From positions 62,001 through 126,000 of the forward strand of contig NZ_ONDD01000014.1 of the NCBI RefSeq assembly GCF_900316465.1: a stretch of 64,000 nt of DNA. The letters run 5' to 3'. A program made the position numbers and the translations under genes. How positions within the stretch are numbered: position 1 is the stretch's first letter; every line of letters starts with the position of its first letter. Source of the stretch: an uncultured Fibrobacter sp. GTDB lineage: Bacteria > Fibrobacterota > Fibrobacteria > Fibrobacterales > Fibrobacteraceae. Positions 53,149 to 61,332 of this stretch are shown one piece after another. The notes under the pieces are model-generated. The model was not told the origin of the DNA and made no database searches. It worked only from the letters and a program-made list of their open reading frames with translations.

Positions 53149-54000
53149 TTAATTCAGTTCGATGTTATCGATCAGGCGCGTCTTTCCAAAGAAGGCGGCC
53201 ACCAGAATCACGACCTTGTCTTCGGGTCCCAAGATTCCCGCGAACTTCTGGAGGTTCTTCTGGTTTACGAGTTCAACGAACTGCACAATACCATGTGCCC
53301 CCAGAATGGACTTCAACACGACATCGCGAATCTTGCTCACGGCGCGTTCGCCCTTTTCGTAGGTTTCCTTAGCCTGCTTCAGGCCTGCGCTAATGGACAA
53401 GGCGTTAGAACGTTCTTCGTCGGTCAGGTATTCGTTACGGCTCGAAAGGGCAAGGCCCGATTCTTCACGGACAATCTTTACGCGGTGAATCTGGATATCG
53501 AAATTCAAATCCTTCACCATGCGTTCAATCAGGAACACCTGCTGGTAATCCTTTTCGCCAAAATAGGCATGATTGCAACCCGAAATCAAGAACAGCTTAG
53601 AGACAACCGTCAAGACACCGCGGAAATGGCCGGGGCGGTAAGCACCGCAATACATGCCTTCCAAGGTTTCGTCGCGAACCATGGTCAAAGGGTCGCCATC
53701 GGGGTACATTTCCTGGACACTCGGAGCAAACACGTAATCGGCACCCAGCGATTCGGCAAGCTTTGCATCGGCTTCCAGACGCTTGGGGTACTTATCCAAA
53801 TCTTCGTTCTTACCGAACTGGATCGGATTCAGGAACACGCTAACAACAGTTACATCACATTCCTTGACAGATTCCTTGATCAGTGCACCGTGCCCGGCGT
53901 GCAAAGCACCCATCGTGGGAACAAGCCCGATGGTCTTACCCTGCTTGGCGAGCGGCTTGATGACTTGACGAAGAGAATCAACAGTAGTTACGATTTGCAT
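53149..54000 (-). CDS. panC: Pantothenate synthetase
   Basis: 283 residues, the normal length. Signatures include GLVPTMGALHAGHGALI (HxGH), VSVFLNPIQFG, YCGAYRPGHFRGVLTVV, YFGEKDYQQ and SGLALSSRNEYL (KMSKS-like). It joins pantoate and beta-alanine with ATP in CoA biosynthesis. The ATG overlaps the stop of the deoxynucleoside kinase (TAATG), so folK, dNK and panC are one coupled operon of cofactor and nucleotide genes. panB and panD are not in the window. Confidence 0.95.
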   Translation of the reverse strand: MQIVTTVDSLRQVIKPLAKQGKTIGLVPTMGALHAGHGALIKESVKECDVTVVSVFLNPIQFGKNEDLDKYPKRLEADAKLAESLGADYVFAPSVQEMYPDGDPLTMVRDETLEGMYCGAYRPGHFRGVLTVVSKLFLISGCNHAYFGEKDYQQVFLIERMVKDLNFDIQIHRVKIVREESGLALSSRNEYLTDEERSNALSISAGLKQAKETYEKGERAVSKIRDVVLKSILGAHGIVQFVELVNQKNLQKFAGILGPEDKVVILVAAFFGKTRLIDNIELN

Positions 54001-54650
54001 TATTTACCTTCTGGTACAAAATAAGTCGTCTGCTTGGGGCATGCGGCAATGGCGTCGAGCACCAACTGCAGATGATTTTCGTTGTGGACAAAATCGATAT
54101 TGTCAGTATTGATGATAAGCACCGGAGCGTACGGATAGTTCCAGAAATAATTGTCGAAGCGTTCCAAAAGACCATTCAGGTAGGACCCTTCAATCGTCTT
54201 TTCCATGGCACGGCCACGGCCATGAATACGCTTCAAGAGTGTCGGAACCGATGCTTGCAAATAAACAACCAAATCAGGCCTCGGGATATCATGATTCAAG
54301 GCCTTGGCCACCTGATCGTACATGGCGTATTCGCTCTCGGTCAGGTTCTGGGCTGCAAAAATTTGGTCTTTGTCGTACGTATAGTCGCTAATTAAAAGAT
54401 CACGGAACAAGTCACTTTGGAGCGCCGAATTCTGCAATTGTTTTAAACGGTCAAGCAAAAAGAATAGCTGCGTCTGGAAAGCGTAAGCTTCCTTGTTCTG
54501 ATAGAATTTTTCAAGGAATGGGTTTTCCCTGAAGTTTTCTTCGATCAACGTCGCCTTCCAGCGATTGGCGATAATTTCTGCAAGAGAAGTCTTCCCTACA
54601 CCGATAGCCCCTTCAATGGCCAAAAAATGGACGCCTTTTTCTGTCAGCAT
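54000..54650 (-). CDS. Deoxynucleoside kinase (dAK/dGK type)
   Basis: 216 residues. P-loop EGAIGVGKTSLAE, the substrate Glu in IEENFRENPFLEKFYQ, the DRS-like ISDYTYDKDQIFA and the lid with HGRGRAMEKTI identify the dNK family, which phosphorylates deoxyadenosine, deoxyguanosine or others for salvage. Substrate preference cannot be read. The gene starts 1 nt after the folK stop and overlaps panC by 1 nt. GAGGA for its start lies inside the end of folK. Confidence 0.85.
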   Translation of the reverse strand: MLTEKGVHFLAIEGAIGVGKTSLAEIIANRWKATLIEENFRENPFLEKFYQNKEAYAFQTQLFFLLDRLKQLQNSALQSDLFRDLLISDYTYDKDQIFAAQNLTESEYAMYDQVAKALNHDIPRPDLVVYLQASVPTLLKRIHGRGRAMEKTIEGSYLNGLLERFDNYFWNYPYAPVLIINTDNIDFVHNENHLQLVLDAIAACPKQTTYFVPEGK

Positions 54651-54651
54651 A

Positions 54652-55161
54652 TTAGGGTTCCTCCGAGGTAATGACGCGGAACGGGATTTTTTCTTCTTTC
54701 TGCAAAAGGTTGGAATAAATTTCCTTCACCTTCATTCCCAGCTGGGGATCTTCCCATTCTGGAGCAATATCGTTCAAGGGCACCAGCACAAACTGGCGGT
54801 TCACAATCTGGGGGTGCGGAAGATTCGGCCTACCTTGGTGGACTTCTTTGCCGAAGTACAGCAAGTCCAAATCGATTTCGCGGGAATTCCAATGACCACG
54901 GGGTTTGCGGCCCAATACAAATTCAGCACCTTTCAAATAATGCAGCAGGCGCGTCGACGTTCCCGAATACCAGAAACTCACGACTTGATTGAAATAGGGA
55001 CCCTGGCCCGCCGGTCCTACCGGTGGAGTTTCGTAAATGGGACTTTCTAGCCACCCGCCCGCAGAGATCTTGCGGAGCATCTCACGACCTTCATCCAAAT
55101 GTTTGGAACGATCGGGGAGGTTTGAGCCCAAGGCGACAAAAACTCTTTCTAAAGAATCCAC
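54652..55161 (-). CDS. folK: HPPK, 6-hydroxymethyl-dihydropterin pyrophosphokinase
   Basis: 169 residues. FVALGSNLPDR, YETPPVGPAGQGPYFNQVV and the HPPK signature GHWNSREIDLDLLYFG with HPQIVNRQFVLVPL are all present. It makes the pyrophosphoryl pterin used in folate synthesis. The start is GTG at 55159-55161. TATATT (minus strand, 55169-55174) ends exactly 7 nt before it and there is no Shine-Dalgarno site, so a leaderless mRNA with a GTG start is predicted. Confidence 0.93.
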   Translation of the reverse strand: MDSLERVFVALGSNLPDRSKHLDEGREMLRKISAGGWLESPIYETPPVGPAGQGPYFNQVVSFWYSGTSTRLLHYLKGAEFVLGRKPRGHWNSREIDLDLLYFGKEVHQGRPNLPHPQIVNRQFVLVPLNDIAPEWEDPQLGMKVKEIYSNLLQKEEKIPFRVITSEEP

Positions 55162-55168
55162 GAAATAA

Positions 55169-55174
55169 AATATA
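55169..55174 (-). promoter_or_regulatory. -10 box, leaderless GTG start (folK operon)
   Basis: TATATT followed by TTATTTC and GTG on the minus strand. The spacing is the same 7 nt as before ATG-started genes in the window. Confidence 0.5.
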
Positions 55175-55407
55175 GATATTCAAATTGTCCTTTTTCCGAC
55201 GAAAAACGCAAACTCAACCGCCACAGGTGGATTCAAAAAATTTTTTCAAAAAAAAGGCGTTTTCTCGTGACAAATTTGATTTTTTTAGTTATTTTATCGG
55301 AGCCCACCATATTTTTTCGGTCAAATGATTCGACCAGGGCATTTTCAACTACATTAAACATTATTAACCAACATCATTTTCATTTATTAATTCAATAGGA
55401 CACCATC
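55175..55407. promoter_or_regulatory. Long A+T-rich upstream region of rho
   Basis: No gene lies in this 233-nt stretch. The part nearest rho (about 55310-55400) is poor in G and weakly structured, as expected of a leader that Rho itself could bind, so autogenous attenuation is possible. No intrinsic terminator is visible. Confidence 0.35.
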
Positions 55408-57399
55408 GTGGCTCCAACTAAAAAGAATTCTAAAAATGCCTATTTGGCAGATCAAGAACCTACTGGCGCAGAAATTCCCCCTGAATTGAACGTAGATTTT
55501 TCTAACACCGAAGATAAAGATTCCTCCCCCAAGCGCCGCGGACGCCCCAAGAGAGCTAAAGATGATGCTGTCGAAACCAAGGCCGAAGTAAAAGAAGCCA
55601 AAGCTGAAAAAGAAACTATCGCAAAAGAAAAAGTTGTCGAAGTTAAAGAACAGAAGTCTTTTGAAAAGGACGCAACAAACAACGTAGCCGAAGCACCAGC
55701 CGCAACCGAAGCTGCCGTAAGTGCTCCGGTCGTAAATGAGCCGACTGCAAACGCACCGGCCGCAGAAGCACCTGTTGCAGACGTTCCCGCCGTAGAAAAC
55801 GCAACTCCGGCAAATCCGAACGAACAGGGCGAACAGAACGCCAATCAAAACGACAACAACGGCCAGCAGCAAAATCAGCAGAACCGCCGCTTTGACAAGT
55901 TCAACAAGAACAACCGTCGTTTCGATAAGAACAATCGCCAGAATCGCAACTTCCAGCCCGAAGAAGAAGACACCACTCCGCTTCCGGAACCGGATTCCGA
56001 AGCTTGGAACAAGGCTCGCGAATGCTGGAGCAAGTATCGCAAGATGACCATGAGCGACTTGCAGGAACTTGCCGCTCAAAAAGAAAACGTTGACTTTAGA
56101 CGCTACCGCAAGCAGTCCTTGGGACTTCTCTTGCAGAGCCTCGAAAACGAGAATAACATCGTTTACGCCGAAGGCCTTCTAGAAGTCACCCCGCAAGGTC
56201 ACGGATTCCTGCGCAACACGGAATTCAACTACCAGCAGGGTCCGGACGATGTTTACGTTAGCCAGAATTTGATTCGCAAGCTGGGCCTCAAAATTGGCGA
56301 TACCGTCGCAGGCCTTGCACGTCCGCCGCGCGATCAGAACGACAAGTACTATGCGCTCCGCCGCGTAGACAAGGTCAACTTTGAAGACCCCGAAAAGATC
56401 AAGCGTCGCGTCGCGTTCGAATACCTGACACCGATTCATCCGAACGAAAAAATTCAGCTCGAATGGGATCCCGAAGAACTGAGCACCCGCGTCATGGACT
56501 TGTTCTCCCCCATCGGTAAGGGTCAGCGTAGTATTATTCTCGCTCCCCCGCGTACCGGTAAGACGATTCTGTTGCAGAACATGACTCGCGCTATCGCCAA
56601 GAACCACCCTGAAATCATTATCATGGTGCTTCTGATTGACGAACGTCCTGAAGAAGTGACGGAAATGCGTGAAATCATCGGCAAGCTGGTGGAAGCTAAC
56701 CCGAACCTGCGCGCCGAAGTGGTGGCTTCCACCTTCGACGAACCGCCTGACCATCACGCCCGCGTGGCCACCATGGTGCTCGAAAAGGCCAAGCGCCTTG
56801 TGGAACAGCAGAAGGACGTGGTTGTCTTGCTCGACTCCATTACCCGTTTTGCTCGCGCAAACAACGTGGTGATCCCGCACTCCGGCAAGATTCTTTCGGG
56901 CGGTGTGGATGCCAACGCCATGCAGTTCCCGAAAAAGTTCTTCGGTGCCGCCCGTAAGATTGCCGACAAGCTCGGCGACTTCCAGAAGGATTCCAACGGC
57001 CAGATTGTCCAGACAATTACAGGCGAACCGGTCCGCGAAATCATCCAGAAGAACGGTTCCCTTACCATTATCGGTACCGCCCTGATTGAAACGGGCAGCC
57101 GCATGGACGAAGTGATCTTCGAAGAATTCAAGGGTACGGGTAACATGGAACTGGTGCTTGACCGCCGTCTGGCCGAAAAGCGCACCTGGCCCGCCATCGA
57201 TATTTTCAAGTCGGGCACCCGCAAAGAAGATCGCCTTCTTACCCTTTACGAACAGGATATCATCTGGAAATTCCGTCAGGGAGCCCAGAACGATACCGAA
57301 AACGGCATTATGGACAAGCTCATTAAGCTCATGAAGCAAAACAAGACCAATGCCGAATTACTAGAATTTATGAAAAAAGCAAAGGACAGCCTTCGCTAA
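55408..57399 (+). CDS. rho: Transcription termination factor Rho with disordered N-terminal extension
   Basis: 663 residues against about 420 in E. coli. Residues 1-200 are low-complexity: an AT-hook-like RRGRPKRAK, Lys/Glu then Ala/Pro/Glu stretches, and Asn/Gln/Arg repeats (NRRFDKFNKNNRRFDKNNR). The Rho N-terminal helices (MSDLQELAAQ), the RNA-binding OB fold (GHGFLRNTEFNYQQGPDDVYVSQNLIR) and the ATPase follow: LAPPRTGKTILLQ, LIDERPEEVTEM, VVVLLDSITRFARA, Q-loop GKILSGGVDANAM, R-loop region TGSRMDEVIFEEFKGTGNMEL. About 27 extra residues lie between FGAAR and GSLTI (roughly 517-548). The start is GTG, with AGGA 7 nt upstream. Confidence 0.95.
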   Translation: MAPTKKNSKNAYLADQEPTGAEIPPELNVDFSNTEDKDSSPKRRGRPKRAKDDAVETKAEVKEAKAEKETIAKEKVVEVKEQKSFEKDATNNVAEAPAATEAAVSAPVVNEPTANAPAAEAPVADVPAVENATPANPNEQGEQNANQNDNNGQQQNQQNRRFDKFNKNNRRFDKNNRQNRNFQPEEEDTTPLPEPDSEAWNKARECWSKYRKMTMSDLQELAAQKENVDFRRYRKQSLGLLLQSLENENNIVYAEGLLEVTPQGHGFLRNTEFNYQQGPDDVYVSQNLIRKLGLKIGDTVAGLARPPRDQNDKYYALRRVDKVNFEDPEKIKRRVAFEYLTPIHPNEKIQLEWDPEELSTRVMDLFSPIGKGQRSIILAPPRTGKTILLQNMTRAIAKNHPEIIIMVLLIDERPEEVTEMREIIGKLVEANPNLRAEVVASTFDEPPDHHARVATMVLEKAKRLVEQQKDVVVLLDSITRFARANNVVIPHSGKILSGGVDANAMQFPKKFFGAARKIADKLGDFQKDSNGQIVQTITGEPVREIIQKNGSLTIIGTALIETGSRMDEVIFEEFKGTGNMELVLDRRLAEKRTWPAIDIFKSGTRKEDRLLTLYEQDIIWKFRQGAQNDTENGIMDKLIKLMKQNKTNAELLEFMKKAKDSLR

Positions 57400-57414
57400 A
57401 CAAAAGGATATTTT

Positions 57415-58221
57415 ATGTCAGAAAAAATCTTTTTCGCAGGAACCGGAAACATGGGTGGCGCAATCCTCCGCGGTCTTTTGAAGGCCGGCAAGGACGCCTC
57501 CAGCATTTTCTTCTTTGACCCCTCCGACAAGGCCGCCGCAGAAGTTTCTGCTCTCGGCTGCGTTCGCGTGGCAAGCTTTGCCGAAGGCCTCAACAAGGCC
57601 GATGTCACCTTCCTTTGCGTAAAGCCGCAGATTTTCAAGCTGGTTGCCGCCGAATGGAAGGCCGCCGCTGCCGCCGAAAAGGCCGTCAAGACCTTCGTGA
57701 GCATTATGGCCGGCGTTACCCGCAAGGCCCTCATTGAAGTTTTAGGCGAAAAGAACCAGATTCTCCGCGTGATGCCGAACCTGCCGCTGACCGTTGGCAA
57801 GGGCTCCGTGGGCCTCGCCACTGATGGCGTTACCGAAGAAACGCTCACCATCGCCGAAAAGATCTTTGGCAACATCGGCGTGACCTGCCGCGTTGCAGAA
57901 TCCTTGATGGACGCCGTGACTGGTCTTTCGGGCAGCGCACCTGCCTACGTCTTTGAATTCATCGAAGGCCTTACCCGCGGCGGCGTGAAGGCCGGTCTCA
58001 CCCGCGATGTGGCTCTCAAGCTCGCCCTCGGCACTATCGAAGGTAGCGTTGAACTCGTAAAGCAGTCCGGCAAGAGCCCCTCTGACCTCTGCGCCATGGT
58101 TTGCTCTCCTGCAGGCACCACCATTGCCGGCATCAACGCTCTCGAAGAAGGCGCCTTCCGCAGCACGCTCATCAAGGCTGTTGTTGCAGGCACCGACCGC
58201 AGCAAGGAACTTGGAAAGTAA
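57415..58221 (+). CDS. proC: Pyrroline-5-carboxylate reductase
   Basis: 268 residues. The nucleotide loop is FFAGTGNMGGAILRGLL, and the family C-terminal part holds DAVTGLSGSAPAYVFEFIEGL and MVCSPAGTTIAGINALEEGAFR. It reduces pyrroline-5-carboxylate to proline with NAD(P)H. AGGA lies about 7 nt before the ATG. It is 15 nt downstream of rho and 7 nt upstream of the sigma-54 activator gene, so it may be co-transcribed with both. Confidence 0.95.
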   Translation: MSEKIFFAGTGNMGGAILRGLLKAGKDASSIFFFDPSDKAAAEVSALGCVRVASFAEGLNKADVTFLCVKPQIFKLVAAEWKAAAAAEKAVKTFVSIMAGVTRKALIEVLGEKNQILRVMPNLPLTVGKGSVGLATDGVTEETLTIAEKIFGNIGVTCRVAESLMDAVTGLSGSAPAYVFEFIEGLTRGGVKAGLTRDVALKLALGTIEGSVELVKQSGKSPSDLCAMVCSPAGTTIAGINALEEGAFRSTLIKAVVAGTDRSKELGK

Positions 58222-58228
58222 GCCCTAA

Positions 58229-59593
58229 ATGGCAACCATCAATCTATTCGCGAAAGATAATGCAACGTCCTCGTTTATACAGGACGTTCTTTCGTCGGTA
58301 GATTATCCGGTTGACACTTTCCGCGAAATCCCGACAGCGGGCGCGATTCCGCAAGTCCCGCTTGTCATTTGGGATCTAGATTCTTTTTCGACGCACAACT
58401 TGCAAATGCTCAAGGCGCTCCGCGAAAAATCCCCGGACACCCTGATTCTTGTTTACGCCGAATACCCCGAACAATTCGGAGAAATATCCAACAAGCTTTA
58501 CGACAGCATTCTTTCGGTGGAATCCTTGAAACTCCACTTGATGTCGCAAATTGCAAAGCTTAAAGATATTCATACCGCGCGCCAGATTTTCAGAGAGCGC
58601 ATGAGCCACCTGGTGGGTAAAAGCCAGGCCATGCAACAGCTCCGCAAAACCGTAGAACGCGCCATCGTGCATACAGGCCCCGTGCTCATCGAAGGCGAAA
58701 CCGGTGTCGGTAAAGAGCTAATCGCCCGCGCCGTCGGCTGCATGTACGAAAAGTTCATCACGGTCAACTGCAGCGCCATTCCCGAAAACCTGTTCGAAAG
58801 CGAACTTTTCGGACACACCCGTGGAGCATTCACGGGTGCTCAAAACGAACGCATCGGTCTTTTTGAGGCAGCCGACGGCGGCGCCATCTTCCTCGACGAA
58901 ATTGGCGATATGCCCTTGCACGCCCAAGTCAAGCTTTTGCGCGTTTTGCAGAACAAGGAAATCCGCCCCCTCGGTTCCAACACGACCAAGCATATTGACG
59001 TCCGCATCATTGCGGCAACGAACAGAAACTTACAGCAAGAGATTGCCGAAAAGCGTTTCCGCGAAGACCTCTATTACCGTCTGAACGTGATTCCCATGCA
59101 AATCTCGCCGCTCCGCGACCGCAAAGAAGATATCGAAGACTTGGCGAATTACTTCATCCAGATTTACCAAGGCTCCGGCGAAAAATTCACGCTTTCAAAT
59201 GCCGCGCTCCACAAGCTCCAGGAATACAATTGGCCGGGCAACATTCGTGAACTCGAAAACGTCATCCAGCGTGCGCTCTGCTTTACAAGCGCAGGCGCCC
59301 TGCAGCCCGAAGACCTTCACATCGATACGGTGAGTCCCGTTTCTTCGGCAGGCACCACCAAGCCAAATTCAAACAACCCGCACGCGAGCAACTCTTCCGA
59401 CACCCCTTCGGAAAACATCTCTGCATACGAAAACTTCAGACAAATGCAACTAGCGCAAGAACGCGATTTCTTGATCAAGAAAATCCGCGAATGCAATGGT
59501 TCTGTCCGCGAAGCCGCACAAAAGCTCGGGCTATTCCGCACCGCCCTCTACAATCGCCTCAATCATCTCGGCGTAAACATCAAAGATTTATAA
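58229..59593 (+). CDS. Sigma-54-dependent transcriptional activator (NtrC-like) with degenerate receiver
   Basis: 454 residues. Residues 1-115 look like a receiver fold (VIWDLDSF could hold a phospho-Asp), but the N-terminal acidic pair and the usual Lys-Pro are not visible, so normal phosphorelay control is doubtful. The AAA+ domain (125-350) has GETGVGKELIARAV, ESELFGHTRGAFTGAQ (the GAFTGA sigma-54 contact loop), GGAIFLDEIGDMP and the WPGNIRELENVIQRAL arginine-finger region. A Fis-type HTH ends the protein (GSVREAAQKLGLFRTALYNRL). It is 7 nt after proC. It is a candidate activator of the clpB sigma-54 promoter, though nothing in the sequence proves the link. Confidence 0.9.
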   Translation: MATINLFAKDNATSSFIQDVLSSVDYPVDTFREIPTAGAIPQVPLVIWDLDSFSTHNLQMLKALREKSPDTLILVYAEYPEQFGEISNKLYDSILSVESLKLHLMSQIAKLKDIHTARQIFRERMSHLVGKSQAMQQLRKTVERAIVHTGPVLIEGETGVGKELIARAVGCMYEKFITVNCSAIPENLFESELFGHTRGAFTGAQNERIGLFEAADGGAIFLDEIGDMPLHAQVKLLRVLQNKEIRPLGSNTTKHIDVRIIAATNRNLQQEIAEKRFREDLYYRLNVIPMQISPLRDRKEDIEDLANYFIQIYQGSGEKFTLSNAALHKLQEYNWPGNIRELENVIQRALCFTSAGALQPEDLHIDTVSPVSSAGTTKPNSNNPHASNSSDTPSENISAYENFRQMQLAQERDFLIKKIRECNGSVREAAQKLGLFRTALYNRLNHLGVNIKDL

Positions 59594-60337
59594 TCAAGCT
59601 TCGGTCCAGTCTAGCAGACCTTTAGCCCTAGCATCGCTCGCCCGCTCACAACGCGCACATCCTTTTTCAATGACCATGATTCGGTCACAATACTTTTCGG
59701 CATATTCCACAGAATGCGTCGACACTAGAATTCCCATGCCGCGTTCTTTGGCCAATTTCTGCAAAAGCGTGAACAACTTACGACTGCGAGGAATATCCAT
59801 AAAGGCATTCGGTTCATCGAGCAGCAGCACGTTTACTTGCTGGGCCACCGCCTGCGCCAAGTACACGCGACTCCGTTCGCCATCGCTCAATTCCGTGAGC
59901 CAACGGTCTTTAAACTTTTCAACTTCGAGCAAGGCGAGAGATTCGTTGACAAGGCGTTCATCTTCTTGGCTGCGTCCATCAAAAAGGCCCGCATAAGGCA
60001 TACGGCCAAGTCCCACGAATTCGCTCACGTTCATGCGGTCACAAACGACGCCACCCATACGCACCAGCGTTATGAACTTGGCGCGTTCCCTGGCTGTCCA
60101 CTGCGATTTTCCTTGCAGCAAAACCGTTCCCGACACCGGCTGCAAAAGCCCACACAAAGTCTTGAGGAAGGTACTTTTGCCCGAGCCGTTTTCGCCAAGC
60201 AAGGCAACCACCTCACCAGCCTTCAATTCAAAATCCACCGGAGTCACAAGCCCGACTGCATCGGAACGTTTATCTTGCTTGTAACCGATTACCAGGTTTT
60301 CGCACTGGAGAAGCACAGTATTCAAGGATTGATTCAT
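59594..60337 (-). CDS. ABC transporter ATP-binding protein, FecE/BtuD type
   Basis: 247 residues. Walker A GENGSGKSTFLKTLCG, a signature of LSDGERSRVYLA (variant of LSGGQ), Walker B VLLLDEPNAFMDIP and the switch His in VSTHSVEYAEKYC. The close relatives serve siderophore, haem or cobalamin import. Its start overlaps the permease stop by 4 nt, forming one unit. No substrate-binding protein is adjacent, so the cargo cannot be named. Confidence 0.88.
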   Translation of the reverse strand: MNQSLNTVLLQCENLVIGYKQDKRSDAVGLVTPVDFELKAGEVVALLGENGSGKSTFLKTLCGLLQPVSGTVLLQGKSQWTARERAKFITLVRMGGVVCDRMNVSEFVGLGRMPYAGLFDGRSQEDERLVNESLALLEVEKFKDRWLTELSDGERSRVYLAQAVAQQVNVLLLDEPNAFMDIPRSRKLFTLLQKLAKERGMGILVSTHSVEYAEKYCDRIMVIEKGCARCERASDARAKGLLDWTEA

Positions 60338-61311
60338 CGGCGAAGTCCTCCACCGCGAACAATCACCCAGAGCACTACGGGAACACCCACCAAGCTAAGC
60401 ACTGCATTCAACGGGAATTTCGAAAACTGCGAAGCAGCCAAACAAAGTACGACGCCGCACAAAGCCGACGCAGGCATTAAAACGCGATGGTTGCTCGTTT
60501 TGAACAACATAAAAGAAAGATGCGGAACAGCAATTCCGACAAACGCGACCGGACCGCAGAACGCCGTCGATGCCGCCGCCAAAAGCGAAGCACCCAGCAG
60601 TACCATTACGCGCCCCTGACGAACATTCACGCCCAAGCCCTTCGCAAAATCATCACCCATTCTGGCGGCATTCAAATAACGAATCGATAGTGCCACAAGA
60701 ACAAGACCAACAACCGTACACAGCGCAAAAATCCAAATGCCATCGATCGTCAGGCGGCCAAAGCTACCCATTCCCCAGGACACATACACGCGCAATGATT
60801 CCGCGTCACTTCCCATAATCAAAAGGCTCACCAGGGCATCTATAAAGTATCCCATCAAGAGTCCCACAATCAAAAGGATGGTAGAGTTTTCAAACCTCGA
60901 GGCAACAAACATCACAATCGAAGTCACCACGAGCGCGCCAATGGCCGCACCCGACAATACTCCGAAATGTCCGAAGGTGAATCCAGCCAACAGCGAAAGC
61001 GCAACACCAAGGCTTGCGCCACTGCTAATGCCAAGCACGAAGGGGCCTGCCAGCGGGTTCCTAAATAGAGTCTGCAACGAAAGACCCGCCACAGCCAAGG
61101 AAATTCCAGAGAGAACCGCCGCCACTAGTCGGGGCACTCGAATTTGCCAAAAAATGCGGGTTTCTACGGAATCGTAATGAGAGCCATTAAAAGAAAGGTC
61201 AGACCACGACAGTCCGACCGCTCCAGAAAATAGCGTCAAATAAGAAAGGACGGCAATCAAAGCGATGAGCAGCGCAAATCCAACAAGGATTCTTTGATCG
61301 ATGCCGCGCAT
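60334..61311 (-). CDS. FecCD/BtuC-family ABC permease
   Basis: 325 residues, about nine to ten helices. The FecCD signature is present: RLVAAVLSGISLAVAGLSLQTLFRNPLAGPFVLGISSGASLG (residues ~59-100), then GDDFAKGLGVN (the ATPase-coupling region) and FVGIAVPHLSFML. It imports siderophore-iron, haem or B12 as a dimer with the ATPase encoded next. It is 21 nt downstream of a secreted protein gene on the same strand, which might be functionally linked. Confidence 0.88.
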   Translation of the reverse strand: MRGIDQRILVGFALLIALIAVLSYLTLFSGAVGLSWSDLSFNGSHYDSVETRIFWQIRVPRLVAAVLSGISLAVAGLSLQTLFRNPLAGPFVLGISSGASLGVALSLLAGFTFGHFGVLSGAAIGALVVTSIVMFVASRFENSTILLIVGLLMGYFIDALVSLLIMGSDAESLRVYVSWGMGSFGRLTIDGIWIFALCTVVGLVLVALSIRYLNAARMGDDFAKGLGVNVRQGRVMVLLGASLLAAASTAFCGPVAFVGIAVPHLSFMLFKTSNHRVLMPASALCGVVLCLAASQFSKFPLNAVLSLVGVPVVLWVIVRGGGLRR

Positions 61312-61332
61312 CGCGAAGCCCCCAAGAAGACC

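Noticed and set aside
56179..57339. A 386-codon open frame on the minus strand
   Set aside because: It is antisense to the conserved ATPase part of rho and has no recognisable motif.
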